Origin: Butyrivibrio sp. AE3009
GTDB lineage: Bacteria > Bacillota > Clostridia > Lachnospirales > Lachnospiraceae
DNA: 64,000 nucleotides
NCBI RefSeq assembly: GCF_000420845.1
Contig: NZ_ATVS01000009.1
Span: 62,001 to 126,000, forward strand
Reading direction: 5' to 3'
A program made the translations under genes and the position numbers. The notes beneath the pieces were generated by a model. It had not been told where the DNA came from and did no database searches. It was given only the letters and a program-made list of their open reading frames with translations. Shown here piece after piece: positions 26,311 to 34,276 of the stretch. The stretch's first letter is position 1. The number at the start of each line of letters is the position of its first letter.

Positions 26311-27192
26311 TTATGACTTCTCGGGCTTAATTTTCTCCAGCATTTCTGCGGCTTCCTTAGCGAACCAGCCGGTTTTGCCGAGTTCTACGGCGGTGCGGGC
26401 TTTGTGGTAGGCGTCGTCTGTATCGCCAAGTTCGAAGGAGACTTTGGCGGCTTCGTAGCTTGTGAGTGCTATGTCGGCGTTTAATGAGCCATATTCTTTC
26501 TGACGCAGGATCTGCAGGGTTTCATCGTAGAGTTTTTTGGAGTTCTCGTAGTCCTTATCGATGAAGGCTTTTCTTGCATCATATAATTTATTATTGCATT
26601 CGATGAGCCATTTGTAGTATTTCTTGTCGCCAAGTTTCCCCGCTGCCTCGATGGATTTGGAGTGTACATTTTCAAATTCTGCATAATTGTTGGTGCGGAA
26701 ATGAGCGTCTTCAAGTAGAAGATACTCGTTATACTTGGAACCTGCTGCAATATGCTTGTCTCCCTGCTGATTCAAAAGTGTCACGACTTCGTCATATTCC
26801 TTTAGGGCTGCACAGGCTCTGGCCTTCATGTATCTGAAATAGTTCCTGAGTTTTCTGTTCTTTATTTTATCACCCAGGATTGTGTACAGCTGCTTACTCT
26901 TTTCATAATCGCCGTAGGCCCATCCTATCTTGGACATTCCGGCTCTTTGAGCCATGTCTCTTATCCCAAACCACAGCATACAGAATATGATCAAAACTCC
27001 GGCTTTTGCAGTGTTGCCTAAGTACTCAAGAGCAAAGGTCAGTTCAATTCCATTTACTAATGAAAATATAATCACAAACAGATCAAGTGCCACAAAAAGA
27101 ACAAATACTGCTGTGGCTATATGCCTCAGGACTCTGAAAATCCTATATCTCTTGGCTATATCCTCCGCGGACAGCGTTTCATACTTACTCAT
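26311..27192 (-). CDS. hypothetical membrane protein with TPR-like domain
   Basis: A 293-residue protein. Two membrane helices lie near residues 18-48 and 57-77 (AVFVLFVALDLFVIIF and AGVLIIFCMLWFGI). The rest is a run of helix pairs of TPR type, for example KQLYTILGDKIKNRKL, ACAALKEYDEVVTLLNQQ and FELGDTDDAYHKARTAVELG. GGGAGGAAACCT precedes the ATG at 27192. TPR domains bind other proteins; no partner is suggested by the context. It is divergent from the Cthe_2159-VTC-DUF4956 operon. Confidence 0.75.
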   Translation of the reverse strand: MSKYETLSAEDIAKRYRIFRVLRHIATAVFVLFVALDLFVIIFSLVNGIELTFALEYLGNTAKAGVLIIFCMLWFGIRDMAQRAGMSKIGWAYGDYEKSKQLYTILGDKIKNRKLRNYFRYMKARACAALKEYDEVVTLLNQQGDKHIAAGSKYNEYLLLEDAHFRTNNYAEFENVHSKSIEAAGKLGDKKYYKWLIECNNKLYDARKAFIDKDYENSKKLYDETLQILRQKEYGSLNADIALTSYEAAKVSFELGDTDDAYHKARTAVELGKTGWFAKEAAEMLEKIKPEKS

Positions 27193-27404
27193 AGGTTTCC
27201 TCCCAAACTTTTTTCATCCATTCAGATGCAGTAGTGCACCAATTATATCGCATCCTCACTTAAACCAACATAGCCTTTTCAGCAAAAAAGTGCCTTTTAT
27301 TTATACTTTCTTTATTTTTTTCTTTAGGTTTGTTTTAGGTAGCGCTAATAGAATGGCATCATCAGATAACAAAAATACACTTCAAAGAAAGCGAGAAAAC
27401 AATC

Positions 27405-28919
27405 ATGAAGAGAAAAAATAGATTTCTGGCAATATTGTTCCTTAGCACTGCGCTGGTTGTAGGCGGCTGCGGAGCAAGTACTTCGGGATCTACCGATAGC
27501 GTGACAGTTTCAACTGATACAAAAGAATCTCAGGACAACGCAGGTTCAGGTGACCAGGCTTCCCCCGAAGAGCGAACTCAGGGCGAGAACAGATCTACAG
27601 AATACCTTTCAAGCGGCGATGCTGTGACAGCAACCTCCGGGCTTCTTAATTCCGAGGAAATGTTCAGTGATAGGGATCTTGAGCAGGAAGCTGACCTTAC
27701 AGATGCCACCTATATCACATTAGAGAGTGGTAAAGATGTAGCGATAGACAGCGAAGGCGTATATGTGATCCGGGGAACGGCAACAGACAGCTCCATAATC
27801 GTTGATGCGGATTCAGCCAAAGTTCAGCTGGTGCTGGACGGAGTTTCAATAACAAATGCAGACAGTCCTGCGATCTATGTAAAGGCTGCAGACAAGGTGT
27901 TTATAACAACTACGGATTCCGAAAATACTCTTACCGTTACAGGAGCCTTCACCGCAGACGGCGACAACAACACAGACGCAGTGATCTATTCCAAGGACGA
28001 TGTGGTATTTAACGGAACAGGAACACTTACCATCACATCAACAGCCAACGGCATCTCAGGAAAAGACGACGTGAAGTTCACCGGAGGCACCTACTATATC
28101 ACTTCCGAAGAGGATGCCATTGAAGCTAAGGATTCCATAAGGATAAGCGATGGCTCTTTTACCATAAATGCTAAAAAAGATGCTCTCCACAGTGAAAATT
28201 CAGATGACGATTCCCTTGGTTATATCTATATCTCAGGAGGCACCTTTGATATTACAGCCTCCGATGACGGCATCCAGGCAACCACTGTTCTGATGATGGA
28301 TGGTGGAACCTTTGAAATATCAGCTTCTGAGGGACTTGAAGCCACCTTCGTACAGATAAACGATGGAAAAATCAGCATTGAAGCCAGTGACGATGGTATC
28401 AACGCATCAAATAAGAGCAGTCAGTACAACGTCGTAATAGAGATAAACGGCGGAGAGCTTACGGTCAATATGGGTTCCGGCGACACCGACGCCCTTGATG
28501 CTAACGGCAATCTCTACATCAATGGCGGCACAGTGGATATCACTGCACAGTTTGCCTTTGATTTCGACGGCGAGGCTCAGATAAACGGCGGCACAGTCAC
28601 AGTTAACGGCGAAGAGGTTACAGAAATCACCAACTCCATGACCTTTGGAGGACCGGGCGGTGGCCCCGGCGGACAAGGCGGATTTGGCGGCAGAGGCGGA
28701 CAGGGTGGTCCAAATGGTGACCAGTCAGGAAACGACGATTCATCCCAGAGGCCTGAGAACTTCGATCCCAGCAATATGCCTGAGGGATTTGAAAAGGGCA
28801 ACATGCCTGAGAATTTTGACCCAAGTAACATGCCCGAAAGATCGAATGACTCAGAAAATCAGCAAAATAATACCGACAATAAAGGAAACCGTGGAACCAA
28901 GGGAAATAAAGGAAACTAA
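27405..28919 (+). CDS. Cthe_2159-like carbohydrate-binding lipoprotein
   Basis: A 504-residue surface lipoprotein (lipobox VGGC, Cys22). After an acidic linker to about residue 85, residues 95-410 form repeated short beta-strands (YYITSEEDAIEAKDSIRISD, GTFDITASDDGIQATT, GGTVDITAQFAFDFDG), the parallel beta-helix pattern of the Cthe_2159 family, whose founding member binds acidic plant polysaccharide. A Gly-rich stretch follows at about 415-440, then three PENFDPSNMPE-like repeats. It is the first gene of an operon with VTC and DUF4956 genes. Upstream, TTTAGGT occurs twice 11 bp apart (27326-27343) and may be a regulator site. Confidence 0.85.
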   Translation: MKRKNRFLAILFLSTALVVGGCGASTSGSTDSVTVSTDTKESQDNAGSGDQASPEERTQGENRSTEYLSSGDAVTATSGLLNSEEMFSDRDLEQEADLTDATYITLESGKDVAIDSEGVYVIRGTATDSSIIVDADSAKVQLVLDGVSITNADSPAIYVKAADKVFITTTDSENTLTVTGAFTADGDNNTDAVIYSKDDVVFNGTGTLTITSTANGISGKDDVKFTGGTYYITSEEDAIEAKDSIRISDGSFTINAKKDALHSENSDDDSLGYIYISGGTFDITASDDGIQATTVLMMDGGTFEISASEGLEATFVQINDGKISIEASDDGINASNKSSQYNVVIEINGGELTVNMGSGDTDALDANGNLYINGGTVDITAQFAFDFDGEAQINGGTVTVNGEEVTEITNSMTFGGPGGGPGGQGGFGGRGGQGGPNGDQSGNDDSSQRPENFDPSNMPEGFEKGNMPENFDPSNMPERSNDSENQQNNTDNKGNRGTKGNKGN

Positions 28920-28921
28920 CC

Positions 28922-29674
28922 ATGACAGGATTTAAAGAAGTTTTTGAACGAATAGAGACCAAATATCTTCTGGACGAGATGCAGTACAGAGAGCTTATGA
29001 AGAGGCTAGAGCCCATCGCAGCCATCGACAGCTACGGCGAGACCTCAATCCTCAATATCTACTTTGACACTCCTGACTATAGGCTCATTGAGCGCTCTCT
29101 GGAAAAGCCCGTCTACAAAGAAAAGCTAAGGCTTCGCACCTACAAAGTTGCATCGGATAATACCAACGCTTTTATCGAGATCAAGAAAAAATACAAAGGC
29201 ATAGTCTACAAAAGAAGGATCAATATGCCCTACAAAGAGGCCATGGCTTATCTTACGGAAGGTCAAAAACCTGCCCAAGAAAGCCAGATTTCTAAGGAGA
29301 TCGACTATTTTCTACAGTATTACAAAGGAATCCGGCCCGCCATGGCAATCTCCTATGACCGCATAGCAATGGCCGGAATAGAAGATCCTGAACTTCGCAT
29401 CACCTTTGACACAAACATCAGATGGCGAACCACAGACCTCTCACTGACTAAAGGAAACGTGGGAAAAGACCTTCTTCTTCCCGGGCAGCACCTGATGGAG
29501 CTCAAGATCGCAGGGGCGATGTCCATGGAAATTGCAAGGATACTGGATGAACTTAATATCAGACAGACCAGTTTTTCCAAATATGGCAGAGGGTACTTGG
29601 ACTACATGTATAGCAGCACTGCTGCCACCACTGAACCTGAGAACAAGATCGCAGCATTTCCCAGGGCTGTGTGA
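28922..29674 (+). CDS. VTC-domain protein, predicted polyphosphate polymerase
   Basis: A 250-residue cytoplasmic protein matching the VTC domain, the tunnel-fold catalytic part of the yeast polyphosphate polymerase Vtc4. Typical features in order: FERIETKYLLD near the start, SILNIYFDTPDY, KEKLRLRTYKV with alternating basic residues, AFIEIKKKYKGIVYKRRI, and LLPGQHLMELKIAG near residue 200. These charged strands line the tunnel in characterised members. It begins two bases after the preceding stop codon, so coupling is likely. Polyphosphate or another nucleotide-dependent product is inferred from the family; activity in bacteria is not settled. Confidence 0.88.
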   Translation: MTGFKEVFERIETKYLLDEMQYRELMKRLEPIAAIDSYGETSILNIYFDTPDYRLIERSLEKPVYKEKLRLRTYKVASDNTNAFIEIKKKYKGIVYKRRINMPYKEAMAYLTEGQKPAQESQISKEIDYFLQYYKGIRPAMAISYDRIAMAGIEDPELRITFDTNIRWRTTDLSLTKGNVGKDLLLPGQHLMELKIAGAMSMEIARILDELNIRQTSFSKYGRGYLDYMYSSTAATTEPENKIAAFPRAV

Positions 29675-29709
29675 ACTTAAGTTAAAAGAAAGGATACGGT
29701 AAATATACA

Positions 29710-30396
29710 ATGACTACAGATTTTATTTTCGGAAGCATAATGGAAAGCGGCACGATCACAGGGGCCGGTTTTGTAACAGCAACTATATGCTCAATTCTCA
29801 TCGGCTGTTTTATAGCATTTATGTATACGCTAAAAAATAATTACTCCAAGAGCTACATCGTAACACTGGCACTTCTTCCTGCAATTGTTCAGGTAGTAAT
29901 AATGCTTGTAAACGGCAACATAGGAGCCGGCATCGCAGTAGCGGGAGCCTTCTCGCTGGTAAGGTTCCGATCCGCCCCCGGTTCCGGCAAAGAGATAACC
30001 AGCATCTTCCTTGCTATGGCCGTTGGTCTTGCTACAGGAATGGGTTACATTGGTATTGCAGCGATATTTGCAGTGATCATCACTGTTGCCAATCTGATTC
30101 TCTCCAGTCTTTCCCTCAATAATAAAGCTTCCGAGGAAAAGACCCTTAAGATCACAATCCCCGAAAGCCTTGATTTTGAAGGAGTTTTTGATGATATATT
30201 TGAAAGATTTACGACAAAAGCGGATCTTGAAGAAGTAAAAACTTCCGGCATGGGAAGCCTGTACAAGCTGACCTACAAAATCTCACTTCGTCAGAAAGCC
30301 AGCACCAAGGCCATGATGGATGAGATCCGCCAGCGAAACGGCAACCTGGAAGTAAGCTGCTCCCGCCCCGTAATAGTCCGCGCTGAAGAGCTGTAA
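29710..30396 (+). CDS. DUF4956 family membrane protein
   Basis: A 228-residue protein with four predicted membrane helices in residues 15-140 (ATICSILIGCFIAFMYTL, TLALLPAIVQVVIMLV, GAGIAVAGAFSLVRFRSAPG and IFLAMAVGLATGMGYIGIAA). A soluble C-terminal domain at 145-228 follows. The GAFSLVRFRSAPGSGKEI segment is the family hallmark. The ATG lies rather far (15 nt) from AGGA. DUF4956 is regularly encoded beside VTC-domain proteins and may form a membrane partner, for example for export or anchoring; that is inference. An inverted-repeat element follows the stop codon. Confidence 0.88.
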   Translation: MTTDFIFGSIMESGTITGAGFVTATICSILIGCFIAFMYTLKNNYSKSYIVTLALLPAIVQVVIMLVNGNIGAGIAVAGAFSLVRFRSAPGSGKEITSIFLAMAVGLATGMGYIGIAAIFAVIITVANLILSSLSLNNKASEEKTLKITIPESLDFEGVFDDIFERFTTKADLEEVKTSGMGSLYKLTYKISLRQKASTKAMMDEIRQRNGNLEVSCSRPVIVRAEEL

Positions 30397-30414
30397 ATGT
30401 TTGGATACCCGGAC

Positions 30415-30607
30415 GCTTAGATTTCGGGGGGTTGGACCCGGAGGCGGAGGGCACAGGCAGCGTAGGGATAGAAATATTCACCGCTCCTTCGCTTAGATTA
30501 CATGGCATTTCATAAATCTATACGCTCCATCACAGGCGAATATTTCTATCCCTACGCTGCCTGTGCCCTCCGCCTCGCGGTCCATCCTTCCCTCAGGAAA
30601 TCTAAGC
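30415..30607. repeat. long inverted-repeat element, copy B
   Basis: About 190 bp. The left arm 30433-30500 (GGAGGCGGAGGGCACAGGCA, then GCGTAGGGATAGAAATATTC) pairs with the right arm 30535-30583. An outermost pair, GCTTAGATTTC (30415-30425) and GGAAATCTAAGC (30596-30607), encloses it. The core GATAGAAATATTC and TTCGCTTAGATTACATGGCATTT matches copy A. The distal stem of copy A is missing here. It lies between the convergent ends of DUF4956 and a lipoprotein gene. Confidence 0.85.
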
Positions 30608-30623
30608 TGTGTAATGTCAATCT

Positions 30624-30700
30624 TTATTCCAATAATTCTTCAGTCATATAGTGCATTTTCCAGCGAATTTTGCGAGAACATCACTGTTATTATTAGAGAC
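30624..30700 (-). pseudogene. decayed 3' end of an unidentified gene (KMHYMTE family)
   Basis: The minus strand reads VSNNNSDVLAKFAGK and, after a one-base frame change, MHYMTEELLE and a stop. This parallels the end of the broken gene at 32519-32907 (DSHMNSEDLTQVAEK, MHYMTEKEI). Both are therefore tails of related genes. Family unknown. Confidence 0.45.
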
Positions 30701-30718
30701 TATAGATGTGACACAGCC

Positions 30719-31693
30719 TTACTTCATATCTACAACTTTTATTACTTCTTCTTTCTTTTGGTCAAGTATTATCAGCTTATCTCCGATACAGCTGAAAGTT
30801 ACATCTTTAACATCAATATCACAGATGCTTTCTAATTCTTTGGAGGCAAGATTAACTTTGGAAAGATTGCCGTTTTTGTAGACATAGATACCGCCATCGC
30901 AGTAGCCTACAATTCTGGAATAACCATTTGCTGTCTCGTAGAGCTTCACAAATTCGCAGGTCGAAGGATCAAAGGAGAAAAATACTTCTTTAATTACGCC
31001 CCCGCAAGTTTGAAAAATAGGATCTGAAATAGCAATTTTTCCATGTACTGCTCTGAAAACCCCATATACTTTTCCATCGGCATAAGTAAGGTCACTGCTG
31101 AACACTCCCGAAGTATGAAAATCCTTATCTGCAAAATCCGGGATTTCGATATAGTTTTCTCCATCAAACGAATAACTGAAGGCATTATCTTTAAAAGCCT
31201 TTTTAAACGTAATTAAGCCGTATTCACCTGCGTCCACAGTGGCTTCCGAAACCAGAGGATTATCGTTTATTATCGGTGATTCCTCTTTTATTTTCTCAAT
31301 AGTTCCCGTCAGTAAATTGTACTCATAATAAGTCATTAAATTATCGCCATCAACCTGAAACGACACTACTTCACCGCTACGCTTTATCTTTGTAATATGT
31401 TCTTTTTCCAGATCATCAACTTTAAACACTTCATTTATTTCACCGGTAGTTAAATTATAGGTCTGCAATGAAATATGCATCCTGTCATCAAGCGATACAT
31501 CATAGCAAAAAAGGTTACTTGAATCGTCATTGACCCCGAACTGATTAACATAGACAGTATCACGCGTTCTCTCAGGATACGTTTCCTCTTCGTTATTTTG
31601 CGCCTCCCTGTCTACGTTCGAAGTGCAACCCACCATAAGTAGCATTGGAATTATTGTAGCTAGAATTATAAGCTGTTTTAATTTATTTGCCAT
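30719..31693 (-). CDS. secreted lipoprotein, beta-rich, unknown function
   Basis: A 324-residue predicted lipoprotein (lipobox MVGC, Cys23) with a short acidic linker. The mature part is all beta-strand in character, with repeated patterns such as YNLTTGEINEVFKV, YNLLTGTIEKIKEE and NGNLSKVNLASKELESI. These resemble the blades of a propeller such as DUF5050-type repeats. AAAGGAATAATACA precedes the ATG. It stands in a region rich in toxin-gene debris and is convergent with DUF4956. I cannot assign a function. Confidence 0.7.
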   Translation of the reverse strand: MANKLKQLIILATIIPMLLMVGCTSNVDREAQNNEEETYPERTRDTVYVNQFGVNDDSSNLFCYDVSLDDRMHISLQTYNLTTGEINEVFKVDDLEKEHITKIKRSGEVVSFQVDGDNLMTYYEYNLLTGTIEKIKEESPIINDNPLVSEATVDAGEYGLITFKKAFKDNAFSYSFDGENYIEIPDFADKDFHTSGVFSSDLTYADGKVYGVFRAVHGKIAISDPIFQTCGGVIKEVFFSFDPSTCEFVKLYETANGYSRIVGYCDGGIYVYKNGNLSKVNLASKELESICDIDVKDVTFSCIGDKLIILDQKKEEVIKVVDMK

Positions 31694-31714
31694 TGTATTA
31701 TTCCTTTTATATGA

Positions 31715-31924
31715 TCACATTCTAGATTCTATATACTTTCTTGGATCATTGAGACTTGGATCCGCATCTGACTTATGTCCGACACCTGTAGCGGTATCAT
31801 TCTTATCAGATACTCCTGTTACTATGATGCCTTCCGAATTGCCTCCATTGCCGCCAATATTTCTAACAGCCTCTTCGAGACTGCCATAAGTTGCTGGCGA
31901 TTGTCCTCCGGCATTATGAATACC
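31715..31924 (-). pseudogene. C-terminal fragment of an unidentified protein behind a toxin-type promoter
   Basis: A 69-residue open frame without a start codon, preceded by a stop at 31925-31927. It reads GIHNAGGQSPATYGSLEEAV, a Gly/Asn linker, and a polar tail ending DPRKYIESRM. It lies 55 bp downstream of the second copy of the bipartite operator element, so an intact gene probably once started here and lost its N-terminal part by deletion. The remaining bases between this fragment and the neighbouring lipoprotein show nothing else. Confidence 0.45.
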
Positions 31925-31980
31925 TCATTTCATAAAATTGACCAATTATATATACCAAAAAAACTTTTGCTTGTGCCTCT

Positions 31981-32018
31981 TTTCTGACGAATGACACTTG
32001 AAATCGGACGAATAACAT
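31981..32018 (-). promoter_or_regulatory. bipartite operator-like element, copy 2
   Basis: The same 38-bp element as at 6720-6757: TTTCTGACGAA, a variable 9-bp centre, and GAAAT-N-GGACGAAT-N-ACAT. The TTCGTC repeats on the minus strand are again 21 bp apart. A TATAAT-like -10 lies about 30 bp downstream towards the fragment 31715-31924. Confidence 0.5.
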
Positions 32019-32020
32019 CC

Positions 32021-32052
32021 AAAAAAAAAAGAGAGATCTGTAAGACCTCTCT
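32021..32052 (-). terminator. terminator of the small membrane protein gene
   Basis: The arms GAGAGGTCT and AGATCTCTC on the minus strand are followed by ten T residues. The stem begins directly at the stop codon at 32053. Confidence 0.9.
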
Positions 32053-32427
32053 TTATTCCATCAAAAGTTGTGTCTCGTCACTGCTGTCAGTCATAAGGAC
32101 TGTCATGTTATTGTTGCCTTGCGGGTTCATACCCGGCATCATGCGGCCGGTATTTCTTACGGGCTGCATGTTGAGCGATCCTGAAGTATTGTTCCAGGAA
32201 ATTACGGCGCCGGTTGATCGCATCATCTGTACATCTGCCTGAACCTGTCCGGCTGTAGCGGCCTGTCTGATCATTCCGACACCCTTTTTGGCTTCTGAAC
32301 CGGTTAGTACTGCGATGTAGTGACCTACATCCAGGAAAAAGAATAAAAATACTGCAGCTAAAAGGAATATAAATCCGAGAACGCCAAGAACTACGGATAA
32401 ATTCTCGTAAAGTGTTATTGTTTCCAT
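32053..32427 (-). CDS. small single-pass membrane protein, unknown
   Basis: A 124-residue protein with one membrane helix (about 10-33, LSVVLGVLGFIFLLAAVFLFFF), a basic juxtamembrane region (LTGSEAKKGVGMIRQAA) and an Asn/Met/Thr-rich tail ending LMTDSSDETQLLME. The second ATG (32427) is better spaced from GAGGT than the first (32430). Small proteins of this build, with a Thr-rich tail, occur near WXG100 genes in Lachnospiraceae, but I cannot confirm a family. It sits between toxin-gene remnants and has its own terminator. Confidence 0.6.
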   Translation of the reverse strand: METITLYENLSVVLGVLGFIFLLAAVFLFFFLDVGHYIAVLTGSEAKKGVGMIRQAATAGQVQADVQMMRSTGAVISWNNTSGSLNMQPVRNTGRMMPGMNPQGNNNMTVLMTDSSDETQLLME

Positions 32428-32518
32428 CATGTACCTCTAATTAATTTCTGAACAAAATCTAAAGAAATTATAAACAAATTCTCGGAACTATAATACCACT
32501 AAAATGGCAAAATAACAC

Positions 32519-32907
32519 TCAAATTTCTTTTTCAGTCATGTAATGCATCTTTTCCGCTACCTGTGTAAGATCTTCGCTGTTCATATGGGAATCCACGCAC
32601 ACTACATAGTCAATTATGTCTCGTCCAAGATAGGTGCAACCATGCTCCCAATCATCGAGTATCTCTGAGAGACAGTATTTTGTATGTAATACCGTTTTTA
32701 TCGAGCCACTTTTTTAGCATATTGAAAGCCAGCGCCCCGGGCAAGTTGGTTCTGGTCTCTTCGGGCTCTATTCTTATGTTGAATTCCATTAAGTCGTTTC
32801 CTTGAATTGCACAATAATCAGGCTCAATGCGCATCATCTTTTGACAGCCCTATGTAATCGTCGAAGTTCACAGTCTTTCCCATGAAAAGCATTGGTTCCT
32901 GGTACAT
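32519..32907 (-). pseudogene. frameshifted gene of unknown family
   Basis: Three coding segments lie in different frames. First is MYQEPMLFMGKTVNFDDYIG followed by LSKDDAH and a stop, from the ATG at 32907. Second is MMRIEPDYCAIQGNDLMEFN onward to LAFNMLKKWLDKNG (from 32837). Third is LDDWEHGCTYLGRDIIDYVV onward to AEKMHYMTEKEI, with a stop at 32519-32521. They appear to be parts of one gene broken by at least two frame changes. The last segment is related to the remnant at 30624-30700. A promoter-like AT-rich stretch lies upstream. It may have been an immunity gene, judging only by its surroundings. Confidence 0.5.
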
Positions 32908-33001
32908 AACTTATCTTATTAGCATTATTAGTCAAATATTGATATTTTTTGAATAAGTCAACTTCAAAATTCAATTATATTTTTAAGCTGAGAATAATAA
33001 T

Positions 33002-33397
33002 CTAATTATCCAATACCATTCCACCAGATAATATATCAATAGACACTTCACACCCCAAGGCTGCTATCATAGAAATCATTTCAGGCGAAAACTCCCATCC
33101 TATTTGTCCATAATCTGATCTAATATAAATTGTAATCCCTACATATTCATACGTTTCCATTAGCTGATGAACATTCTCAGGATTCTCACATAATTTTGTT
33201 AACATTTCTAAAAAATGCAATTCAAACTCATTATTATTATTGAAATGTTCCACATGACTCCACAGATTTTTAGATTCACGTCCAAATTTCTTTATTTCTC
33301 CTCTTTTCACCAATTTTGTAGGATCAATGCCATTAATTGTATCAACCTTTATTTCGACATTGTCAACTATTTTAAATACAATATCTCCACTTATCAT
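33002..33397 (-). CDS. DUF4279-like protein, candidate immunity protein
   Basis: A 131-residue cytoplasmic protein with the DUF4279 pattern: ISGDIVFKI at the start, GIDPTKLVKRGE with the Gly-Glu turn, NLWSHVEH with the conserved Trp, and a C-terminal EFSPEMISMIAALGCEVSIDIL. DUF4279 proteins are often found behind polymorphic toxin genes and are thought to neutralise them. The ATG at 33397 follows AAGGAGGTATTG, 15 bp downstream of the HINT-toxin stop codon, so the pair forms a toxin-immunity-like unit. The gene is visibly AT-richer than its neighbours, which suggests transfer. Confidence 0.6.
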   Translation of the reverse strand: MISGDIVFKIVDNVEIKVDTINGIDPTKLVKRGEIKKFGRESKNLWSHVEHFNNNNEFELHFLEMLTKLCENPENVHQLMETYEYVGITIYIRSDYGQIGWEFSPEMISMIAALGCEVSIDILSGGMVLDN

Positions 33398-33411
33398 CAA
33401 TACCTCCTTCA

Positions 33412-34062
33412 TTAATTCTCCAACATTTCTTCTGCTAGTTCTAACAGCTGCTGATATGTAAAATTCTGACTCGCTTTCATACTAAGAGAATGCTTTAATT
33501 CGTGAATATAAGTTCTGAATAAATCCCTGTCCACTCCAACCTGTCGAGCAGCATCATCAACCATTTTTATATCGCTTTTCTTGAAATAGACTTTTGCAGA
33601 ATCCAAAGAGCACATATTATGCACAAAAACTTTTTCATATCCCACAAAATATGTATGATAATCCTCAACTGCAAAATTATAAACCGGCACCACATACTGC
33701 AACTGTTCCCATCGTTTAATCCTTAGATGCAATTCATTGCCTTCCGAATCAACCAAGATTTCTCCGACTTTAAGATTCCCTGCGTTAATAAAGCCTTTAT
33801 CTTTTACATAGAACGGATGCGTTGGTGTAGTTACTATTTCTTCTCCATCAACACTAAGATGCATTATCTGCATCTCGTAGCCCTCTTTGGTTACACTAAG
33901 GCTATTATCAATCTCTTTCCAGGAACCATCCACATCTTCATAGTGCACAGGTTCAGCATAATAAAATACAGCTCTTGAGCCATCGCTTAACAGATATTCC
34001 TTGCTGTATTCATCTCTCTCGTCAAGAACCTCTTTTTCATATACACGTCCCCCATCATTTGT
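33412..34062 (-). pseudogene. polymorphic toxin gene remnant: HINT domain plus C-terminal toxin module
   Basis: The frame is open from 34062 but has no credible start. It begins with an N-terminal-type segment (DERDEYSKEYLLSDGSRAVF, then VHYEDVDGSWKEIDNSL), typical of the leading region of large RHS or wall-associated toxins. It then passes directly into the C-terminal half of a HINT intein-like domain: GEEIVTTPTHPFYV, GNLKVGEIL, VPVYNFAVEDYHTYFVG, VFVHN. The last 65 residues after VHNMC are the presumed toxin module, of unknown activity (SDIKMVDDAARQVGVDRDLF). The large middle part is missing, so this looks like an in-frame internal deletion that kept the toxin end beside its immunity gene. 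Confidence 0.7.
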
Positions 34063-34074
34063 CTATTTTTGTAT

Positions 34075-34113
34075 ATAAAAAACCATAGACTTCCTAATTT
34101 AGAAATCTATGGT
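34075..34113 (-). terminator. terminator downstream of nagB
   Basis: The minus-strand stem ACCATAGATTTCT with AGGAAGTCTATGGT is followed by TTTTTTATAT, 160 bp after the nagB stop codon. The gap between them (34114-34276) is AT-rich and without a gene. Confidence 0.75.
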
Positions 34114-34276
34114 CAGTTACCATAAGTTATTTATCCCCATGCCGCTCCCATTGAAGTATCTTGATCATTTTTAATGTGTTAATGAAATGATAACACCATA
34201 TTCACGCTATTGCAATCAAATGATCATATCTTAATTTGGTATACGACTATGTGTTTTTCTTAAATTGCTTGTACGA

